Assembly (NCBI GenBank): GCA_003524845.1
Contig: DQGR01000042.1
Span: 269-16,727, forward strand
Source of the DNA: Patescibacteria group bacterium
Lineage (GTDB): Bacteria > Patescibacteriota > Microgenomatia > UBA10105
Direction: 5' to 3'
Length of the DNA stretch: 16,459 bases
Shown: positions 11,908 to 16,459 of the stretch, piece by piece
How positions within the stretch are numbered: the first letter of the stretch is position 1
Layout: each line of letters begins with the position of its first letter
Notes under the pieces: model-generated
Database searches by the model: none
What the model was told of the DNA's origin: nothing
The model's input: only the letters and a program-made list of their open reading frames with translations
Made by a program: the position numbers and the translations under genes

Positions 11908-14613
11908 ATGAACTCAAATAAATTTAACATAAAACGTTTTTGTACTATAACCTTGCGTCTGCACATAAATCCGTTATTCATCCTTATGCTTTCTGCTCTG
12001 TGGTTAACTCTTGGCGTTCCCTCGGCATTTGCCGCGAGTACTGGCCGGGTCGCCAATGTTTTTGACACCAGTGAAGAGATTGTAGTCACCGGCATTACTG
12101 CGACTGGTAACGTCAACTATACAATTGCTAATGCATTTGGCGAAACGTACTCAGGCTCTGAACCGGTAGTTAACGGCACCATGCGCATCCCCGCTTACTT
12201 TATGACTTCGGCTCCGGGCACGTTGACTATTAACGGCGAAGTGTTTCAATCAGCACTGGTCCCGGGAGTAATTCGCTACTCTGACCATTTAGTTTCCCCG
12301 GTATCTCAACATTTTTGCCCGGTAGTCACCGCTGATCCGGCCGGCCACGCTCGTTTATTTTTGCAGCTCGGTTTCGTGGGCACCAACTTTGGAGACACCG
12401 AGTATGAAACTACGGACACCAATTGGTTAATCTTTCAAAAAGTCATGGACGCAGAAGGTCTCTATGCGTTTGGCAAAGAAGGCTGGAGTACACCGTGGCC
12501 TTTAACTGCTGCGAAAATTCAGAACTGGACTCAGTGGTTACTCGATAATGGGATTAATAATCTGATGGTTACAACCGGCAATGAATTTGAAGAGGGTGGA
12601 TTTTGGAGTTACGGCGCGCAGGCATATTACGACTACACGAATTTGGCATATCAAAATATTAAAGCCAAAAATCCCGAAGCTTTGGTAGGCGGACCAGACG
12701 GTGTGATTATCCGAGATGCAACATATAATGGACTGCTGACGCAAAGCGCCGACTCACTTGATTATTTTTCTTTTCATCAAACTGCCATCGGTGTAGATTC
12801 CGGTGCCATAGAAGGAGATGTTCACACCTGGGTAGCGAAACTAAAACAAAATAATGTCTCTAAACCCATGGCTGACGGAGATACAATGTCAGGTACGCAA
12901 GGAGGTCTACGCGAAGCCTGGGGTAATACCTGGTCAACCTATTGGCACGCCAACGGCATCTTCAGTAGCGCTGGTCTTTCTTACAACTGGCCTTCTTCAG
13001 AATCTTCTTTGTTGGGCACCTATATGCGGGGTGTGGTCCGGCTTGATTTTTTCAACCCCTGTTATGAAAACCAACCTCTTTGGAATACCGCGTCAGGTCC
13101 TGGCGTCAATCCGATTAGAAATTTGACCAGTAGAGCAACAGCGGTGAGAACCATGTCCGACTGGTTATCCGGGAGTTTTCCCTTAGGCCGAATTGACATA
13201 GGTGACAATCACCCCAGTTTCAATTACTTACCTCGAACGGAAATCTGGGCAACTAAAAGAGGTAACGAGGTGGGTTTGTGGTTGTGGACCAATGAAAATC
13301 TTCAGGCAAATTACACCAAACGAGTTGAAATTACCACTAACTCGCCTTTCCTTACGGTAGTTGACGACCAGGGAAATATACGGCAAGCTCAAGTTGAAAA
13401 CGGAGTTTTTCGAATTAGAGCCACTGGCATTCCTATTTTTGTGACCGGGTTTTCTGATATTCCCCGGGTCAGGGCTGTTGATTTTGCTAACCAGGCACCA
13501 CAGATAGTTTCAACTCCAACCACAGAAGCAGCAGTTGGTGCTAAATATCTTACCCAAGTCGACGGTTTTGATTCAGAAGATAATTATTCATATTACAATC
13601 GCAATATTGCAACTTACTCACTCACCCAGGCTCCAACTGGCATGAGAATCGGTTCTATCAGCGGGAGGATCGAGTGGACTCCGACTGCTGCCGGTAGTTT
13701 CCCGGTCACCATCCGCTACCGGGATCCGCAAGGCTTGGAAGACACTCTCAGCTACACGCTGACGGTCAAAGCTGCCGGCCAGAATGTGTCACCTTATTTT
13801 ATTTCTAATCCAGTTAGAGTGGCTCCGCTTAACAAGCAATATTTTTACACACCAAAAGCAATAGATCCAAATGGAGACAGTTTGACTTATACACTGTTAC
13901 AGTCCCCAGCTGGTGCACAAATTAACCCGACTGACGGCAGAATTACCTGGACTCCGACGCAATCTGAAGACGTAGTATTTAGTATTCAGGTGACAGATGG
14001 ACGTGGAGGATCAGTAGCACAAACTTTTCATGTCGCCTCAGGCATAATTGCGATTAGAACCAGAGGTGGCTGGCCCAGTTCCCCGACTAACCTGGGCGCA
14101 ACAACTGCCACCAATGGCTCAATTGCCTTAAACTGGCAGCATACTTCTGATAACTCCAAAGGCAACCGGGAAGAAAAAGGGTTCGTGATTGAGCGGTCAA
14201 GTGTGGCTCCGCCTACAAATATAAACAGTCAACACGGCACTGCGCGATACAACTATATTACCCCTTTTGAGATGGTTCATGTTACCAACGCTGATGCGAC
14301 TTCGTGGACCGATTATCCGCCGCAATCCGGAACTTATTATTATCGAGTTAAAGCTGTGAACCATATTGCTGACTGGGGCGGGTATACTAATATCGTTAAC
14401 GCGACCACAAGCGGCGCGTCTCCGGCTCCCAGCTCAAATCCGGTTCCCGGTGACATCAACAATGACAATCAGGTCAACGGACAGGATCTGCGCTTAATTC
14501 TCTTAAGTTGGCTGGGAACGGGCAGTTGCAGCGGTTTCAACTGTGATTTATTCCCTGATAGTAAACTGAATGTGCTCGATGCAGCCCTCGTAGTCAAAAA
14601 CTTTGGTCTGTAA
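11908..14613 (+). CDS. Secreted multidomain protein: glycosidase-like domain, two He_PIG/cadherin-like repeats, FN3, dockerin
   Basis: A 901-residue exported protein. The signal peptide spans about residues 1-42 (hydrophobic core 22-40, likely cut after A-F-A). Residues 45-520 look like a glycoside hydrolase of the TIM-barrel clan with a C-terminal beta domain: T-G-N-E-F-E (223-228) fits the acid/base N-E after strand 4, and F-S-F-H-Q (287-291) a later strand. The expected nucleophile region reads K-P-M-A-D-G-D-T (319-326), without the usual glutamate. Two Ig-like repeats follow (about 528-622 and 627-712), each with the G-x-I-x-W-T-P motif, then an FN3-like domain (722-835). The C-terminus (846-901) is a type I dockerin: D-I-N-N-D-N-Q-V-N-G-Q-D and D-L-F-P-D-S-K-L-N-V-L-D are its two calcium loops. 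It would bind a cohesin partner; none is in the window. Family assignment of the N-terminal domain is tentative. Confidence 0.75.
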   Translation: MNSNKFNIKRFCTITLRLHINPLFILMLSALWLTLGVPSAFAASTGRVANVFDTSEEIVVTGITATGNVNYTIANAFGETYSGSEPVVNGTMRIPAYFMTSAPGTLTINGEVFQSALVPGVIRYSDHLVSPVSQHFCPVVTADPAGHARLFLQLGFVGTNFGDTEYETTDTNWLIFQKVMDAEGLYAFGKEGWSTPWPLTAAKIQNWTQWLLDNGINNLMVTTGNEFEEGGFWSYGAQAYYDYTNLAYQNIKAKNPEALVGGPDGVIIRDATYNGLLTQSADSLDYFSFHQTAIGVDSGAIEGDVHTWVAKLKQNNVSKPMADGDTMSGTQGGLREAWGNTWSTYWHANGIFSSAGLSYNWPSSESSLLGTYMRGVVRLDFFNPCYENQPLWNTASGPGVNPIRNLTSRATAVRTMSDWLSGSFPLGRIDIGDNHPSFNYLPRTEIWATKRGNEVGLWLWTNENLQANYTKRVEITTNSPFLTVVDDQGNIRQAQVENGVFRIRATGIPIFVTGFSDIPRVRAVDFANQAPQIVSTPTTEAAVGAKYLTQVDGFDSEDNYSYYNRNIATYSLTQAPTGMRIGSISGRIEWTPTAAGSFPVTIRYRDPQGLEDTLSYTLTVKAAGQNVSPYFISNPVRVAPLNKQYFYTPKAIDPNGDSLTYTLLQSPAGAQINPTDGRITWTPTQSEDVVFSIQVTDGRGGSVAQTFHVASGIIAIRTRGGWPSSPTNLGATTATNGSIALNWQHTSDNSKGNREEKGFVIERSSVAPPTNINSQHGTARYNYITPFEMVHVTNADATSWTDYPPQSGTYYYRVKAVNHIADWGGYTNIVNATTSGASPAPSSNPVPGDINNDNQVNGQDLRLILLSWLGTGSCSGFNCDLFPDSKLNVLDAALVVKNFGL

Positions 14614-14664
14614 ACAAACTCCCCCACTTGAAGTGACTGAACGAACTCAAAACTGCACGCGCAA

Positions 14665-14692
14665 TTGTCAATTCCGTGCTTTTTGTTACAAT
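14665..14692 (+). promoter_or_regulatory. tRNA-Tyr promoter
   Basis: TTGTCA (14665-14670), 16-nt spacer, TACAAT (14687-14692) with the extended -10 TGT. The predicted start is about 10 nt before the tRNA. Confidence 0.65.
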
Positions 14693-14709
14693 ACTAACTG
14701 AAATCGCCC

Positions 14710-14793
14710 GCCAGGGTGGTAGAGTGGTCAAATACAACAGTCTGTAAAACTGTCGCCTTAACGGCTACCCAGGTTCGAATCCTGGCCCTGGCA
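14710..14793 (+). tRNA. tRNA-Tyr(GUA)
   Basis: Acceptor GCCAGGG/CCCTGGC, anticodon stem ACAGT/ACTGT with loop CTGTAAA (anticodon GTA), a long variable arm CGCC-TTAA-CGGC as in bacterial tyrosine tRNAs, and T arm CCAGG-TTCGAAT-CCTGG. The discriminator is A and CCA is not encoded. Its last 36 bases are also the antisense of the end of the serine recombinase, so it is probably the integration site of the element to the right. Confidence 0.95.
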
Positions 14794-16383
14794 CAGAGTA
14801 GTATTTTGAGCAAATAAAGCTTCTATTTGGGGCGTCAAATCAATCTTTTCTTTAGGTTCGAACGGAGCTAAAACTTTCTCAACCTCTTTTTTGCTTTCTT
14901 CAACCCTGATATACGGCTTTAGCACGTCAACGTTAAGCAATTTGTTGAGTAGAAAAAAGTTCGAACCAATAGTTTGCAAGATTTCCTTTTTCTCCTGTAA
15001 GCTCCCATGTTGAAACCACATACGAGCATAACAGGCAAAGTTAAACGTCTGTTGAGACAGCTCAAGCCACTCATTGACCCGTTTACCTAAGTTTTTTCGT
15101 TCTTCTTCAAGCGAAGCCTTTTCCTTTTTGAGCTCTGACATTTGCGTTTCAAACTCAGCATCAGACATAAGTGAGCCATCGCTATTGGCAGGTGAAATTT
15201 TGAGTTTTATAAGGTTATTTATTTTCTGAATACAATTTTGGTATGACTCATCCAAATTCTTACTGATAAATGACTGATCATGCGCTTCTTTGTCATGCAA
15301 AACGTTTAGATACTTGATTGCCCAGTCTTTGAAACATTCAGGTATTTCAATGCGAGTAAGTAGTTCTTCAATTTGTAGCTCCAATTTATCCAAACTGATA
15401 TATTTTTGTGTGCATTTGGGATTAATGCGTTTTGAGCAGTGATAATAGACATAGGTATAGCCATAGCGATTAATTTTGACTTCTGCAGTGACCATCGCAT
15501 TACATTCTCCACAGCGAACCATGCCGGTAAAGGAAAATTCGCGAGTCTTTGGTCGTTGTTTCCCTCGAGTTCCTAGAATTGCCTGAGCTTTATTAAATTC
15601 AGCTTCGGTAATCATTACATCATGTTTACCCTTATACCATTTGCCGCCATATTTGAACCAACCATAGTAAAAAGCATTGGTAAATATTTGATATAAACCG
15701 GTACGAGAGATAGGTTTATTACCCATGCGTTTGTGTGGTTTAAGCTTGTACTTCCATTGTTTGTTTACAATTTCGAGTATCTGCGGTACTGAGTAAGTTC
15801 CTGTAAGGAGTAAATCCCACATTTTTCTTACCAGGTCGAACCGGTCCGGGTCTTTAAGGATTTTCCGAAGTCCTTTTTCGCCGTATTTGTCGTTAATATA
15901 CCCCTCTGGTACGCCTCCCGGTCTCCAGCCCTGCTTGAGTTTATTTTCCAATCCCCGTCTAATGTTTTTTGATAAATCACGTAAAAACTGATTGGCCATA
16001 CCAAATTCGACATTAAGAAGCAGTACATTATCTTGTGGTAAATAGATGCGGCTGGGAGTAATGATGCCTTTGAGGATTTCGCGTTGCAACATCCAACCGA
16101 GCGTTCCACTATCAACGGGATTGCGGGATGCCCGCGATAAATCCCAAACCACAAGTCCCTGAATAATACCTTTTTACAGGCGTTCAATCTCTTCATTAAA
16201 AACTGGACGGCCAGGCTGTTTTGCCGACTTTGATTCCTCAACAATCCTACTTATTTTAAGCTTATGTTGTTCGACGAGTTTAGTAAGAGCATCCTTTTGT
16301 GAAGGAAGTGAAGCTATTTGACCATCCTTATCATCACTGCTTTTTCGCAGGTAAATGTCATATGTTATGACTAATAGTGTAAA
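14758..16383 (-). pseudogene. Large serine recombinase with an internal stop codon, integrated at tRNA-Tyr
   Basis: Site-specific integrase of a mobile element. Read in one frame from about 16362, the resolvase domain begins I-Y-L-R-K-S-S-D-D, with the catalytic serine at 16339-16341 after the R-K. It continues to I-E-R-L, meets TAA (16174-16176), and resumes without a frame change at K-G-I-I-Q-G, then V-V-W-D-L-S-R-A-S-R-N-P. Homologues usually have a glutamine here, so CAA to TAA is the simplest change. The recombinase domain follows, then a zinc ribbon (C-G-E-C at about 15513, cysteines at about 15438 and 15414) and a coiled coil (about 15180-15060). No ATG, GTG or TTG opens this frame; an ATG at 16359-16361 is one base out of frame, which suggests a 1-nt deletion. 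Translation restarted at the GTG at 16152 would lack the catalytic serine. The last 11 codons are antisense to the tRNA. Confidence 0.85.
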
Positions 16384-16402
16384 TTATCCATATATAAATA
16401 AA

Positions 16403-16451
16403 GCCCCCACTGGGTGGACTCAGAACGGTAAAGCTCTGTCCCAATGAGGGC
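16403..16451 (-). terminator. Long hairpin upstream of the recombinase, possible terminator or attenuator
   Basis: The arms are 16403-16414 and 16440-16451. On the minus strand they pair over 12 bp with two G-U wobbles; on the plus strand the same positions would be A-C mismatches, so the RNA form is on the minus strand. A further inner stem (AGAGC with GTTCT, minus strand) encloses a 6-nt loop. TTTATTTAT follows. It could end a transcript coming from beyond the window or sit in the recombinase leader. Confidence 0.5.
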
Positions 16452-16459
16452 ATTAAAAA

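Noticed and set aside
16174..16176. Alternative genetic code explaining the stop codon in the recombinase
   Set aside because: The codon is UAA, which is used as a normal stop by fmt, rpmB and other genes here; known recoding in this group concerns UGA, and UGA ends mreB normally.
1..16459. CRISPR array or toxin-antitoxin/defence genes
   Set aside because: I found no regularly spaced direct repeats with unique spacers and no protein resembling a known defence or toxin family.

Overview
The window looks like a piece of the chromosome of a small-genome, cell-walled, uncultivated bacterium, probably of the Candidate Phyla Radiation (Patescibacteria). That placement is an inference. It rests on compact, partly overlapping genes, several promoters with the -10 box only 6-13 nt before the start codon, many short palindromic and AT-rich repeats between and even inside genes, and a dockerin-bearing secreted protein. 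UGA is used as a normal stop codon (mreB, the O-antigen-ligase-like gene), so the recoded lineages that read UGA as glycine are unlikely.

Region 1 (1-2165, minus strand) is a cell-shape/cell-wall operon: mreB, a PAP2-type membrane phosphatase overlapping it by 4 nt, then the N-terminus of a class B penicillin-binding protein running off the left edge. Region 2 (2208-5915, plus strand) is O-antigen-ligase-like polymerase/ligase with TPRs, peptide deformylase, and methionyl-tRNA formyltransferase. The first pair overlap by 4 nt and the second by none (13 nt gap). def and fmt add and remove the formyl group on initiator methionine. rpmB (L28) is convergent and overlaps the fmt stop codon inside a palindrome.

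Region 3 (6193-8332) holds a divergent promoter region, a small cysteine-containing membrane protein, an M50 site-2-type protease with a strong terminator, then a roughly 215-nt sequence with its own promoter that folds into a long helix capped by several hairpins. This is the best candidate here for an undescribed RNA. tRNA-Thr(UGU) follows, then palindromes and a degenerate copy of the tRNA 3' half.

Region 4 (8333-11749) has a proline-rich single-pass membrane protein, a type I mannose-6-phosphate isomerase-like protein and a bifunctional phosphoglucose/phosphomannose isomerase, which together would connect fructose-6-P, glucose-6-P and mannose-6-P. A convergent, membrane-anchored cyclophilin follows. 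Region 5 (11821-14613) is one large secreted protein: glycosidase-like N-terminal half, two cadherin/He_PIG-like repeats, an FN3-like domain and a C-terminal dockerin.

Region 6 (14665-16459) is tRNA-Tyr(GUA) with a large serine recombinase reading into the tRNA 3' end on the opposite strand. This is the edge of an integrated element that continues beyond the window. The recombinase carries an in-frame UAA and no clear start codon, so it is probably decayed.
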